DNA of 64,000 bases, from positions 434,001 to 498,000 of the forward strand of contig NC_035170.2 of assembly GCF_001659605.2 (NCBI RefSeq), written 5' to 3'. Within the stretch, counting starts at the first letter, position 1. Every line of letters begins with the position of its first letter. Positions 23,159 to 32,648 of this stretch are shown piece by piece. The position numbers and the translations under genes are program-made. This DNA is from Manihot esculenta. Its lineage: Eukaryota; Streptophyta; Magnoliopsida; Malpighiales; Euphorbiaceae. The notes beneath the pieces were generated by a model. It saw only the letters and a list, made by a program, of their open reading frames with translations, did not search any database and was not told where the DNA came from.

Positions 23159-24044
23159 ATTTATATTTATATACTTAGACTGTTTTTATGTATATAACCT
23201 GTGAGCTCTACCGGGTTGTCAAGTCGTTAATCTTGCCTTATGCGTATTGTGTCTTTCCTGTTATGTTATTTCTCCTTTTTATTGAATGTCTTGGTACTTT
23301 TTACTTTCTATTTTCTTGAAACCTTTATTTGAACTAAAGTTCGATTTTCTTACAGCTCTTTATTTCAGCTCATACTGTTCTTTAGCTAGCTGAGTTTTTT
23401 AATTTTTTCTTCGTGTACTTATTTATGGAGCTTAATAATAAAGCTTATTTTTATCTTAATTTTGCCTTGGTTTTGTTTGCTTGGGGGCTTTAAGGACACT
23501 AGGCTCGTTTTTGAGGTTGACATGGTATTTTAGCTCGTGAGCCTTGAATTAGCTTTTCTATAGGCAACATTGTTTCGTGAAGTGAGCATTAGGATACCTC
23601 AGGTTAATTTAATTACATTTTTTTTTACGCTGAGCCTTTTCGTGAGATCGGAATCTCATTTTCCAATGGTCCGAGCCCTTTAACTAGGTCAGAGCTAAGC
23701 TTTCTGCTGCTATTACTGCAATCTATCCCCCTGGTGAGATCGGATTCGAGTTTTTCACTTGTATTCCTGTGGTCTGAACCTTCGTATGTGGTCGAAGCTA
23801 GATTCTTGCTTGTTATTTTTGTGCAATCTGAGCTCTTTTTGTGAGGTCGGAGCCAGGTTTTTATTTATTATTTCTATGTGATCCGAGCTCTTTTTGTAAG
23901 ATCAGAGCTAGGTTTTTGTCTGTTTACTGAGCCTTATTCGTGTCGAGGTCCTTTCTTAGGTCGGCTGCACATTTTCCAATTTTTCTCCCTTGGGCTTATA
24001 GCTTTTGTTGATGTTGGGCCTTCATTATTGGCCTTTGTTCCCCT

Positions 24045-24460
24045 GCCGGTTTTGTGGTGCCGGTGGTCATGTTCTGAGATCGGTCACCTACCTCACTGGG
24101 GTCTTTTTCTCCTCAGTCGATTTTGTGGTACCGACAGTCATGTTCCGAGATCGGTCACTTACCTCACTAAAGGCTTCGTCTCCCCAGCTAGTTTTGTGAT
24201 GCCGGCGGTCATGTTCTGAGACCGGTCACCTACCTCACTGGAGTTTTCTCCTCCTCAGTTGGTTTTGTGGTGCTGGCAGTCATGTTTTGAGACTGATCAC
24301 TACCTCACTGAGGGTTTCGTCTCCCCAACCGATTTTATGATGTCGACAATCATGTTCCGAGATCAGTTACCTACCTCACTGGGGTCTTCTTCTCCTCAGT
24401 CGGTTTTGTGATACCGGTGATCATATTTCAAGACCGATCACCTACCTTACTGGGGTCCTC
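24045..24460. repeat. Tandem repeat of about 71 bp, six copies, in the Tat 3' region
   Basis: Imperfect units start near 24,045, 24,117, 24,188, 24,259, 24,330 and 24,401. Each has a GGTTTTGTGGTGCCGG-like head, CATGTTC(T/C)GAGA(T/C)CGGTCAC and CTACCTCACTGGGG. Such arrays are common between integrase and 3' LTR in Tat/Ogre elements. Confidence 0.8.
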
Positions 24461-24904
24461 TATACCTGCTCAGAGATACTAATAGGAAGAGAAAGATGGC
24501 AATTTTATTCATGCTTCTAAAAAATAATAAATTACATAACATGCCTTTATGGGAAATACCTCTTCAGATGTTGGATGTTCCATGCGTGAGGCTCTAAATT
24601 TCCTTGCAGGTCTTTGATTCTGTACACCCCAAGTTTGATTACTTTGGTGATTCTGAAGGGGCCTTCCCAGATTGGCACTAGCTTTCCCACGGCTACCCTC
24701 TTTCCCATTGCTTCCAATTTCCTCAAAGCCAGGTCTCCAACCTTCAGGTTCCTCTCTCGGACTTTTTGGTTGTTATATCGGGCTGTCTTCTGTTGATAAG
24801 CAGTTGTTCTTATTTGGGCCTCGTCTCTGATCTCTTCTAAGGCATCCAGATTGCTCCTCAACTTCTCCCCATTGGTGCTTTTATTATTGAATTGGACTCG
24901 GTGA

Positions 24905-24909
24905 GTAGG
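24905..24909. repeat. Target-site duplication of the Tekay element, left copy
   Basis: GTAGG directly before the TGTAATACCCGG LTR start; the same pentamer follows the other LTR at 35,067-35,071. Confidence 0.92.
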
Positions 24910-25083
24910 TGTAATACCCGGCTAGACTCCGGTATCGGAATTCCTACCGTCCGGTGGAATTTGGGTGTCGGAAACCTCTAGAAGGGTAAAAGCATGTTTT
25001 TATAAAATGTTTTCATGTATTTTAATGTTTTAAGTATGATTTTAAATAAGTTTTTGCATGAAAATTCTTTAAGGAAAAACTCA

Positions 25084-25245
25084 GGTTCGGCCGCCGAAAC
25101 TCACTTTCGGCCGCCGAACATGCATGGACTTTGGGAGGCACGTTAGGCCCCCGAAAGTCTAAGTGAGGGAAGTGCAGGTTCGGCCGCCGAACCTTATGTT
25201 CGGCCGCCGAACATTGCATGGATGCGGAGGCACATTCGGCCCCCG
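25084..25245 (+). promoter_or_regulatory. Cluster of TTCGGC-N-GCCGAA palindromes upstream of the TATA box
   Basis: Four copies of TTCGGCCGCCGAA (about 25,085, 25,105, 25,180 and 25,199) and two related GGCCCCCGAA sites (about 25,146 and 25,226) lie 20-180 bp before the TATA box. Each perfect copy contains GCCGCC, the core of the ERF-bound GCC box. A second cluster lies downstream at about 25,804-25,990. Regulation by ERF proteins is inference. Confidence 0.55.
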
Positions 25246-25265
25246 AACGTGGCCTGGCCAGCCAC

Positions 25266-25272
25266 TATAAAA
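25266..25272 (+). promoter_or_regulatory. TATA box of the Tekay LTR
   Basis: TATAAAA followed by GGGTCCCC; transcription would be expected to start near 25,295-25,305. The same site is in the 3' LTR at 33,005-33,011. Confidence 0.7.
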
Positions 25273-25324
25273 GGGTCCCCTTGGTCCGCACGGGCGAGCT
25301 TTTTCTCTCCCATTGTCGGCCAAG

Positions 25325-25326
25325 GT
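25325..25326 (+). promoter_or_regulatory. Candidate 5' splice site in the element leader
   Basis: CAAG|GTGAGT matches the plant donor consensus and lies roughly 25 nt after the predicted transcription start. Further donor-like sites are at 25,519 (AGAG|GTAAGG) and 26,189 (AGAG|GTGAGT). Acceptor-like sites end at 26,116, 26,838, 26,846 and 27,546. Confidence 0.4.
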
Positions 25327-26344
25327 GAGTCTCCACCGTTCCTCCCTCGATCTTGAGTGTTTCCTCTAGATCTTTCATGGTTTTAACAAGTTTTCATCTT
25401 GCTTTGAAGTTTTTAAGCTTTTGAATCGAGTTTTGAGCAAGTTTTGAGCTTGGAGACCCAAGGAGCTAAATCTCTTCCAACTCCAAGTTAGATCGCCTCT
25501 ACTCTCGATCTTCAAGAGGTAAGGGTCGATCTTGAACTCTTTTTATGCTTGACACAAGTTTTATGAAGATCTTTGGGGATTAAAGGCATGTTTAGTTCAT
25601 GTGTAGGTTTATGGGTTTAAGTTGTGATTTTTGAGCAATGTAGCTTGTTTGTGTGTGAATGAAGTGTTGTAGATGGGGTATATGCATGTTTGAGACCCCT
25701 AGGAACTTGTATGTGTGTTTTGGTTGAGAAATATGCATGATCTATGGTTTTGGGAGGCAGGAGGTTCATTTGAACCAAGTTTCTGCCGTTTGGCAGAAAC
25801 CAGGTTCGGCAGCCGAAGGGAGTTTCGGCCGCCGAACCCCTCTTGTGAAGGCAGCTTTCGGCTGCCGAAGGTGCCCCCGAAAAGAGACTTTCGTCTCTGT
25901 CTGGCACTTTCGGCCGCCGAAGGTGCCGCCGAACCTAGCTGAGTTTCGTCTCTGTCCAGGACTTTCGGCTGCCGAAGGTGCCGCCGAAGGTGCCCTGTTC
26001 AGCCGTTTCATGCATATTTTCTGTGATGTTTTCATGATGTTTTAGGGGGTTTTTGGGGGATATAGTAGAGTTGTGTTTATATATGTTTGGTCCCTCATTG
26101 GAGTCCACCTGTGTAGGTTCGGACCCGAGGAACCGAGGACCCCAGCAGTGAGTGAGCTGCTTCAGTGTCTGGTCAGAGCTAACCAGAGGTGAGTGGAAAC
26201 AAGCTTAATGTTTTAAATCAAGCAATTAAATGTTTTGAGCATGTTTCATGCATCATGATGACATGTAATAGGCTGATTGCATTAGTACACGAATATGTCG
26301 CATTGCATTTTATTTTGTGGTTGTGGGTGAATGCTGTATGATCC

Positions 26345-26700
26345 AATTAGTCCACGAGACTTAATATATGATATAACAGGAAGACCAGGACCCCATGCTA
26401 CGGCCTGGCACGAGACTTTATGAATGTTATGACAGGAAGACCAGGACCCCATGCTACGGCCTGGCACGAGACTTTATGTATGTATGACAGGAAGACCAGG
26501 ACCCCATGCTACGGCCTGGCACGAGACTTTATGTATGTATGACAGGAAGACCAGGACCCCATGCTACGGCCTGGCACGAGGCTTTATATATGATATGACA
26601 GGAAGACCAGGACCCCATGCTACGGCCTGGCACGAGACTTTATGTATGTATGACAGGAAGACCAGGACCCCATGCTACGGCCTGGCACGAGACTATGTTG
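26345..26700 (+). repeat. 55-56-bp tandem array in the 5' LTR
   Basis: Six units begin ACAGGAAGACCAGGACCCCA at about 26,376, 26,432, 26,487, 26,542, 26,598 and 26,653, each followed by CTACGGCCTGGCACGAGACT. The same array is in the 3' LTR at about 34,084-34,439. It lies downstream of the TATA box, so it is within the transcribed leader. Confidence 0.92.
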
Positions 26701-27330
26701 GGACTAATTGGTGACAGGTTCACCCTTGATGTGAATTGTCTGTGATATGATGCATTTCATGAAAGCATGAATTTTAATATAATGTTTTTAGTTTCTGCTC
26801 ACTGGGCTTTTAGCTCACCCCTCTCCCCTAACCCCCAGGTTTGCAGGTACGGGATTGATAGAGAAGAAAAGAAGAGAAAAGTCATATGTATGTAATAGCT
26901 AGAGTATGTGGACATGACAAATGATAAGAATGTAATGTAAAGTTTTGAACAGTTATGTTTATGTAATTATGTTATTGAGGATAGAGTTGTGCTTGACCAT
27001 AGTATATGTTAATCCCTTGGTATGTACATGATCTTATTTTATGATGAATATGTGAACCAACTCAACACTGAATGTATATTGCCATTGAGGCTTTGATGAA
27101 ATCCCACAGAGGGATTAATGTTTATGTATATGACGAGTATAGTGCATGCACAGGTTGAGTTTGGTGAATGAAGAAAGAGAAAAGTTTTAATTCTTATGTA
27201 TGTTTGTTGATCATGTATGGGATTAAACAGGTAAACAGGATGTATGTAGGCTTGCTACGGGTTCCGGCGGCCTTAAGCCGACCTGAATCCTAACGCCGGT
27301 AGCGGTCCGGATTTCCGGGGCGTTACAGAG

Positions 27331-27342
27331 TGGTATCAGAGC
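27331..27342 (+). other. Primer-binding site, initiator tRNA-Met type
   Basis: TGGTATCAGAGC, complementary to the 3' end of plant initiator tRNA-Met, three bases after the LTR. Confidence 0.92.
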
Positions 27343-27554
27343 CCTAGGTTCATATGGTCGGACCTAGAGTGTCGGGCTCATAGATGTTATAGAAGGTCAA
27401 GCACAATAGGAAAAAGTCATGTCCACTAGGATAGGATGTAGAGTCCTGTCTTGCTATAATGATGTGATATGTATGTGATGAGGATTCATGTGTGCCCACA
27501 TGAATCATATGATGCTAATATTTGCTGTGCTATGTGCTGTTTTCAGAAAACAGG

Positions 27555-30500
27555 ATGAGAGGAACCCGTCGATCTGCGCGATTGACTGGAATACCACCTC
27601 AGGACGAGGGCGCTGATGCCCGTCCTTCAACATTGCCTAGGGCAATGTCAAGTAGGTCCAACAGGGACCAAGCAGTGAGAGACCCTAGAAGGTCTTTAGA
27701 TCTGGGAAGAAGCAGATCAGTCAGAGGAACAGTGCAGGGAGGTATGTCAGAGGATATGGGGGATCAGATGGATGTTGATCAAAGGAGGGATGGCAGTTTG
27801 GGCGTCAGTATGTCGGAAGAGGGTATGGGAGAATCCCAAGGAGGCACTCAGGCCTCGGGATTTGTTCAGCCACCTCACTATCCGCCCTACACCCAAAATC
27901 CCGGGTATTCGATGGGAGGTACATCGGATTACCCTAGTTTTAACCCTTATTCCACACAGATGCCATACCCACCATACTACCCACCATATCCACAGTACCC
28001 AGTGTACCCACCTCCACCATACTATCCAAATCCAGCAAACCCTACCTCAGGGGATGCTGTACCTCCACCACCACCAGCACCTACATGCCCAGATACCCAG
28101 ATACCTCAGCCTAGCTCATCTGGGGGAAGTAAGGCTAAAATGACAGATTACATGAAGTTGGGTGCTCCCCAGTTTGAGTCAGGTGATGACCCGTTTGTGT
28201 ATTTGGAGAAGGTCAAGATGATCACAGAGGAGATCGGAGCTGATGATAGTAGAGCCATTCAGATGGCTGGTTTCACCTTGAAATGCAAAAAGGCCCGTGA
28301 GTGGTTCAAAAACTATGTGAAGCCGAGGGTGGATGGCCTATCGTGGGAGGAGTTCGCTAATGAATTTGCAGGATGGGCTTTCCCTGATAGTTCAAGGGAA
28401 TTGAAGATGATAGAATTCGAGCAGTTGAGGCAAACCGATGATATGAGTGTAGACGAATATACTGACAGGTTTATGGAGTTGCTGCCTTTTGCTGGGCAAG
28501 ACCTTAGCACAGACCAGAAGAAGTCGAGGAGGTATATCATGAAGCTCCATCCCAGGTATTCCTCCTTGGTACAGTCAGCAGATAGAGAGAGTTTTCACGC
28601 CATAGTAGACATGGCTAGGAGAATGGAGGCTAGTGCCATCGTTCAGGGGACAGTCAAACAGACAGTGGCACAAGCTTCTGGTTCTAAAACTCCGGGTGGG
28701 GGAAGGTTAGATCCCTCTACCTTGAGTGCAGCAGCTTCAGGCAGTAAGAGATGGGGTAAGCCCAAGGGTAAGAAGAATAAGTTTTGGAACAAGGTCAAGT
28801 CTAGTCTGGGATTTGGCAGTGGTTCTAGTTCTGGGGCAGATAATGCAGCTTGTGCGAAGTGTGGTAGGCCACACAGGGGTTTATGCCGGTATGGGACGAC
28901 GACCTGCTACAGATGTGGGCAAGAGGGACATATGTCATGGCAATGTCCTAAAGTAGTTCCTATGGCACAGACAGCTTCAGGAAGTGTGGCACAGCCAGTA
29001 GCTCCAGCTGCTACACAGGCCAGTGGCAGAGGCAGAGGGAGAGGGTCAGCCTCTTCTTCAGCAGGGTTCAGAGGTGAGGGTCCGTCAGCTCCAGCCAGGA
29101 TCTTCACCATGACGCAGCAGGAGGCTAACACATCCAACACCGTGGTGTCAGGTAATCTCATCATTGGGTGTTCTGATGTGTATGCATTAATGGACCCGGG
29201 TGCATCTCACTCTTTTATTGCACCGAGAGCCGTTCAGAGGTTAGGATTGATGGTCTCTGAGTTAGAGTGTCCCCTATGGGTCAGTGGACCCAAGTGTGAC
29301 CCGTCAGTTGCAGAGTCAGTCTGCCAGTGTAGTCCAGTTTTTATAGAGGGAAGATGCTTGTCCGCCGACCTTGTGGTTCTAGATTTGACAGACTTTGACG
29401 TCATTCTAGGGATGGATTGGCTATCTACCCATGGTGCTACCTTGGACTGCAGGGACAAGGTAGTTAAGTTCAGATGTCAGGATGGGTCAGAGGTCGTCTT
29501 CAGAGGAGACAAGAGGGGTACACCTAGAGGTCTAATTTCAGCTCTTCAGGCTCGTAGGTTGCTTAGGAGGGGATGTCAGGGGTTTCTAGCTCATGTGAGG
29601 GAGTTGAATAGTCATGTTAGAGAGCCCGCCTCAGTGCCTGTGGTGAGTGAGTTCTTAGATGTTTTCCCAGACGAGCTTCCAGGACTACCACCTGCAAGGG
29701 AGATAGAGTTTGAAATAGAGCTGATGCCTGGAACTAGGCCTATCTCTATCCCTCCCTACAGGATGGCACCAGCTGAGATGAAAGAGTTGAAGGAACAGTT
29801 GCAAGAACTGGTGGACAAGGGTTTCATCCGACCGAGTACCTCACCTTGGGGTGCTCCAGTACTCTTTGTGAAGAAAAAGGATGGATCCCTCAGGCTTTGT
29901 ATCGACTACAGGCAGTTGAACAAAGTCACCATCAAGAATAAGTACCCATTGCCAAGGATCGACGATCTATTCGACCAGCTAGCAGGAGCGGGTTGTTTCT
30001 CCAAAATAGATCTGAGATCCGGGTACCATCAGTTGAGAATCAGAGAGGAGGACGTGCCAAAGACGGCCTTCAGGACCAGATATGGGCACTATGAGTTCCT
30101 TGTAATGCCGTTTGGGTTAACCAACGCCCCTGCAGCATTCATGGACCTCATGAACAGAATATTCAGACCATACCTGGATCACTTCGTTATTGTCTTCATA
30201 GATGATATCCTAGTGTATTCCAGGAATGCAGAGGAGCATGCCCATCATCTGAGGATAGTTCTGCAGACCTTGAGGGAACATGGCTTGTATGCCAAGTTCT
30301 CCAAGTGTGAGTTCTGGTTAAGGAGCATATCATTCTTGGGGCATATAGTGTCAGAGAATGGAATAGAGGTAGACCCCAAGAAAGTAGAGGCTGTGACTAA
30401 CTGGCCCAGACCCACCTCAGTGACAGAGATCAGAAGTTTCTTGGGTTTGGCTGGTTATTACAGGAGGTTCGTACAGGACTTCTCCAAGATTGCAGCTCCT

Positions 30501-32537
30501 CTAACCAGATTGACCAGAAAGAATCAGAGGTTCGAGTGGACCGATCGATGTGAAGAAAGCTTTGAGGAGCTCAAGAAGAGGTTGACTTCAGCACCAGTGT
30601 TAGCTCTGCCAACCAGCAATGAGGACTTCACAGTATTCTGTGATGCATCCAGAGTAGGCTTGGGTTGTGTGTTGATGCAGAATGGTAGGGTGATCGCTTA
30701 TGCTTCTAGACAGCTAAAGAGGCATGAGATGAATTACCCCACACACGATCTGGAGATGGCAGCAGTTATCTTTGCCCTCAAGATGTGGAGGCATTACCTC
30801 TATGGGGTAAAATGTGAGATCTTCACAGATCATAAGAGCCTGCAGCACATCTTGAGTCAGAGAGATTTGAACTTGAGGCAGAGGAGATGGGTAGAACTGC
30901 TCAGTGACTATGATTGTAAGATACAGTACCATCCGGGTAAGGCTAATGTAGTAGCTGATGCCTTAAGCCGGAAATCACTTGGCAGTCTATCCCACATCAC
31001 GGCAGAAAGGAGACCGGTGGTGAAGGAATTTTATAAGCTCATTGAGGAGGGTCTACAGATGGAGTTGTCTGGTACAGGTGCTTTGATTGCACAGATGAAA
31101 GTAACCCCCGTGTTTCTGGAGCAGGTGGCTCAGAAACAGCACGAGGACCCAGAGTTAGTGAAGATTGCCAGGACTGTTCAGTCAGGCAAAGATAGTGAGT
31201 TCAGATTCGATGATAAGGGGATCCTCCGCTATGGGAACAGACTATGTGTACCAGATGACATCGGGCTTAAAGGAGACATTATGAGAGAGGCTCATAATGC
31301 AAGATACAGCATTCACCCTGGAGCCACCAAGATGTATCAAGATCTAAAGAAGGTTTATTGGTGGCCAGCTATGAAGAGGGAAGTGGCACAATTTGTGTCA
31401 GCCTGCGAAATATGTCAGAGGGTGAAGCTGGAACATCAGAAGCCGGCTGGAATGCTTAACCCGCTACCTATTCCAGAATGGAAATGGGAGAACATAGCTA
31501 TGGACTTTGTAGTTGGGTTACCGGCAACATCCAACAGACTAGACTCCATATGGGTGATTGTGGACAGACTCACCAAATCTGCTCACTTCATTCCAGTTAG
31601 GAGCAACTACTCTGTGGATAAGTTAGCGCAGGTGTATGTTGAGGAGATTGTCAGACTACATGGGGTCCCGGTATCTATAGTGTCAGATAGAGGGCCCCAG
31701 TTCACCTCCAGGTTTTGGCGGAGTCTGCAGAGTGCTATGGGTACTAGGTTGGATTTTAGCACTGCCTTCCATCCACAGACAGACGGACAGTCAGAGAGGA
31801 CCATCCAGACCATAGAAGATATGCTCAGAATGTGTGTGCTAGATTTTGGCGGTTCTTGGAAGCAACATCTACCTTTGGTGGAGTTTGCCTACAATAACAG
31901 CTATCATGCTAGCATAGGGATGGCTCCATATGAAGCTTTGTATGGGAGGAAGTGCAGGTCACCCGTTTGCTGGGAAGAGGTTGGAGAGAGGTCCTTAGCA
32001 GGGCCTGAGCTTGTTGAGATCACCAGCAGGGTGGTGCCCATTATCAGAGAAAGGATAAAGACTGCCACCAGCAGGCAGAAAAGTTATGCAGACATCCGCA
32101 GGAAACAGGTAGAGTTTCAGGAGGGGGATCTAGTATTGCTCAAGGTGTCTCCGATGAAAGGGGTGGTTCGATTTGGTAAGAAGGGTAAGCTAGCTCCGCG
32201 GTACATTGGACCCTTTGAAGTCCTGCAAAGGATTGGGAATGTATCGTACAAGCTGGACTTACCTGCTTCTATGGAGAGAATCCATCCGGTTTTCCATGTT
32301 TCCATGTTGAGGAAGTTCGTGTCAGATCCGGGCAAGGTTCTTAGCGAGCCTGATGTGGAGATCCAAGAGGATCTCACTTATGTTGAACAGCCAGTGCGGA
32401 TTCTTGACACTCAGATCAGAAAGTTGAGGAACAAGGAAATCCCGATGGTGAAAGTCCTTTGGAACCACCACAATTTGGAAGAATGCACTTGGGAGACCCG
32501 GGAGTCCATGCTCCAGCAGTACCCCCACCTCTTCTAA
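27555..32537 (+). CDS. Gag-pol polyprotein with chromodomain (Tekay chromovirus)
   Basis: An open frame of 1,671 codons runs from an ATG at 27,522. The likelier start is ATG 27,555 (MRGTRRSAR), just after an acceptor-like TTTTCAG. Numbered from the first ATG, the parts are: Pro/Tyr-rich linker (130-195); capsid-type gag (207-370); [12 protein letters not shown] and the zinc knuckle [14 protein letters not shown] (462-475); protease with DPGASHSF (558-565); reverse transcriptase with FIDDIL (892-897); RNase H starting CDAS near 1040 and ending VADALSR; integrase with HHCC finger and DD35E residues D1328, D1389 and E1425; a GPF/Y region; and a C-terminal chromodomain (about 1613-1671, ending PHLF). 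Chromodomains steer integration to marked chromatin. All catalytic residues appear intact; gag and pol share one frame, as is usual in this clade. Confidence 0.95.
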   Translation: MRGTRRSARLTGIPPQDEGADARPSTLPRAMSSRSNRDQAVRDPRRSLDLGRSRSVRGTVQGGMSEDMGDQMDVDQRRDGSLGVSMSEEGMGESQGGTQASGFVQPPHYPPYTQNPGYSMGGTSDYPSFNPYSTQMPYPPYYPPYPQYPVYPPPPYYPNPANPTSGDAVPPPPPAPTCPDTQIPQPSSSGGSKAKMTDYMKLGAPQFESGDDPFVYLEKVKMITEEIGADDSRAIQMAGFTLKCKKAREWFKNYVKPRVDGLSWEEFANEFAGWAFPDSSRELKMIEFEQLRQTDDMSVDEYTDRFMELLPFAGQDLSTDQKKSRRYIMKLHPRYSSLVQSADRESFHAIVDMARRMEASAIVQGTVKQTVAQASGSKTPGGGRLDPSTLSAAASGSKRWGKPKGKKNKFWNKVKSSLGFGSGSSSGADNAACAKCGRPHRGLCRYGTTTCYRCGQEGHMSWQCPKVVPMAQTASGSVAQPVAPAATQASGRGRGRGSASSSAGFRGEGPSAPARIFTMTQQEANTSNTVVSGNLIIGCSDVYALMDPGASHSFIAPRAVQRLGLMVSELECPLWVSGPKCDPSVAESVCQCSPVFIEGRCLSADLVVLDLTDFDVILGMDWLSTHGATLDCRDKVVKFRCQDGSEVVFRGDKRGTPRGLISALQARRLLRRGCQGFLAHVRELNSHVREPASVPVVSEFLDVFPDELPGLPPAREIEFEIELMPGTRPISIPPYRMAPAEMKELKEQLQELVDKGFIRPSTSPWGAPVLFVKKKDGSLRLCIDYRQLNKVTIKNKYPLPRIDDLFDQLAGAGCFSKIDLRSGYHQLRIREEDVPKTAFRTRYGHYEFLVMPFGLTNAPAAFMDLMNRIFRPYLDHFVIVFIDDILVYSRNAEEHAHHLRIVLQTLREHGLYAKFSKCEFWLRSISFLGHIVSENGIEVDPKKVEAVTNWPRPTSVTEIRSFLGLAGYYRRFVQDFSKIAAPLTRLTRKNQRFEWTDRCEESFEELKKRLTSAPVLALPTSNEDFTVFCDASRVGLGCVLMQNGRVIAYASRQLKRHEMNYPTHDLEMAAVIFALKMWRHYLYGVKCEIFTDHKSLQHILSQRDLNLRQRRWVELLSDYDCKIQYHPGKANVVADALSRKSLGSLSHITAERRPVVKEFYKLIEEGLQMELSGTGALIAQMKVTPVFLEQVAQKQHEDPELVKIARTVQSGKDSEFRFDDKGILRYGNRLCVPDDIGLKGDIMREAHNARYSIHPGATKMYQDLKKVYWWPAMKREVAQFVSACEICQRVKLEHQKPAGMLNPLPIPEWKWENIAMDFVVGLPATSNRLDSIWVIVDRLTKSAHFIPVRSNYSVDKLAQVYVEEIVRLHGVPVSIVSDRGPQFTSRFWRSLQSAMGTRLDFSTAFHPQTDGQSERTIQTIEDMLRMCVLDFGGSWKQHLPLVEFAYNNSYHASIGMAPYEALYGRKCRSPVCWEEVGERSLAGPELVEITSRVVPIIRERIKTATSRQKSYADIRRKQVEFQEGDLVLLKVSPMKGVVRFGKKGKLAPRYIGPFEVLQRIGNVSYKLDLPASMERIHPVFHVSMLRKFVSDPGKVLSEPDVEIQEDLTYVEQPVRILDTQIRKLRNKEIPMVKVLWNHHNLEECTWETRESMLQQYPHLF

Positions 32538-32635
32538 GGTTAGTTGAGATGTGTTCCATGTGCTATATGTGTGTATGTTATGTTTGTTTCGCTATGCATG
32601 TACTAGTTGAGGAACATTCGGGGACGAATGTTCTT

Positions 32636-32648
32636 AAGGGGGGGAGAA
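32636..32648 (+). other. Polypurine tract of the Tekay element
   Basis: AAGGGGGGGAGAA lies immediately before the 3' LTR TG, the primer for plus-strand synthesis. Confidence 0.92.

Larger units (their letters stand above)
23159..24909 (-). mobile_element. Tat-lineage gypsy element, 3' part
   Basis: The minus-strand frame 24,861-24,547 encodes the end of a gypsy integrase: LDALEEIRDEAQIRTTAYQQ, RNLKVGDLALRK, GPFRITKV and a terminal HLKRYFP. Downstream (towards 23,159) lies a non-coding region with tandem repeats. At 24,909 the frame is cut by the young Tekay element and resumes at 35,072 (IPTHRVQFNN reads across the empty junction). With 35,072-36,670 this forms one old element. No LTR could be delimited. 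Confidence 0.75.
24910..27327 (+). repeat. 5' LTR of the Tekay element
   Basis: Starts TGTAATACCCGG and ends GGGGCGTTACA. Differences from the 3' LTR (5' base first) are at about 24,994 (T/A), 25,185 (C/T), 25,970 (T/C) and 27,293 (A/G). It contains a TATA box, CG-rich palindromes, splice-site-like motifs and a 55-bp tandem array. Confidence 0.95.

Noticed and set aside
25617..26045. Overlapping open frames on both strands in the Tekay LTR (and copies at 33,356-33,784)
   Set aside because: They are side effects of the CG-rich palindromes and low stop density; the region is transcribed leader sequence.
26345..26700. CRISPR-like array reading of the 55-bp repeats
   Set aside because: The units are contiguous tandem repeats in a plant LTR with almost no spacer variation.
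26451..26714. Repetitive protein-like frame with RPGPHATAWHET units
   Set aside because: It is a translation of the 55-bp DNA tandem array in the LTR, with no start context or coding evidence.
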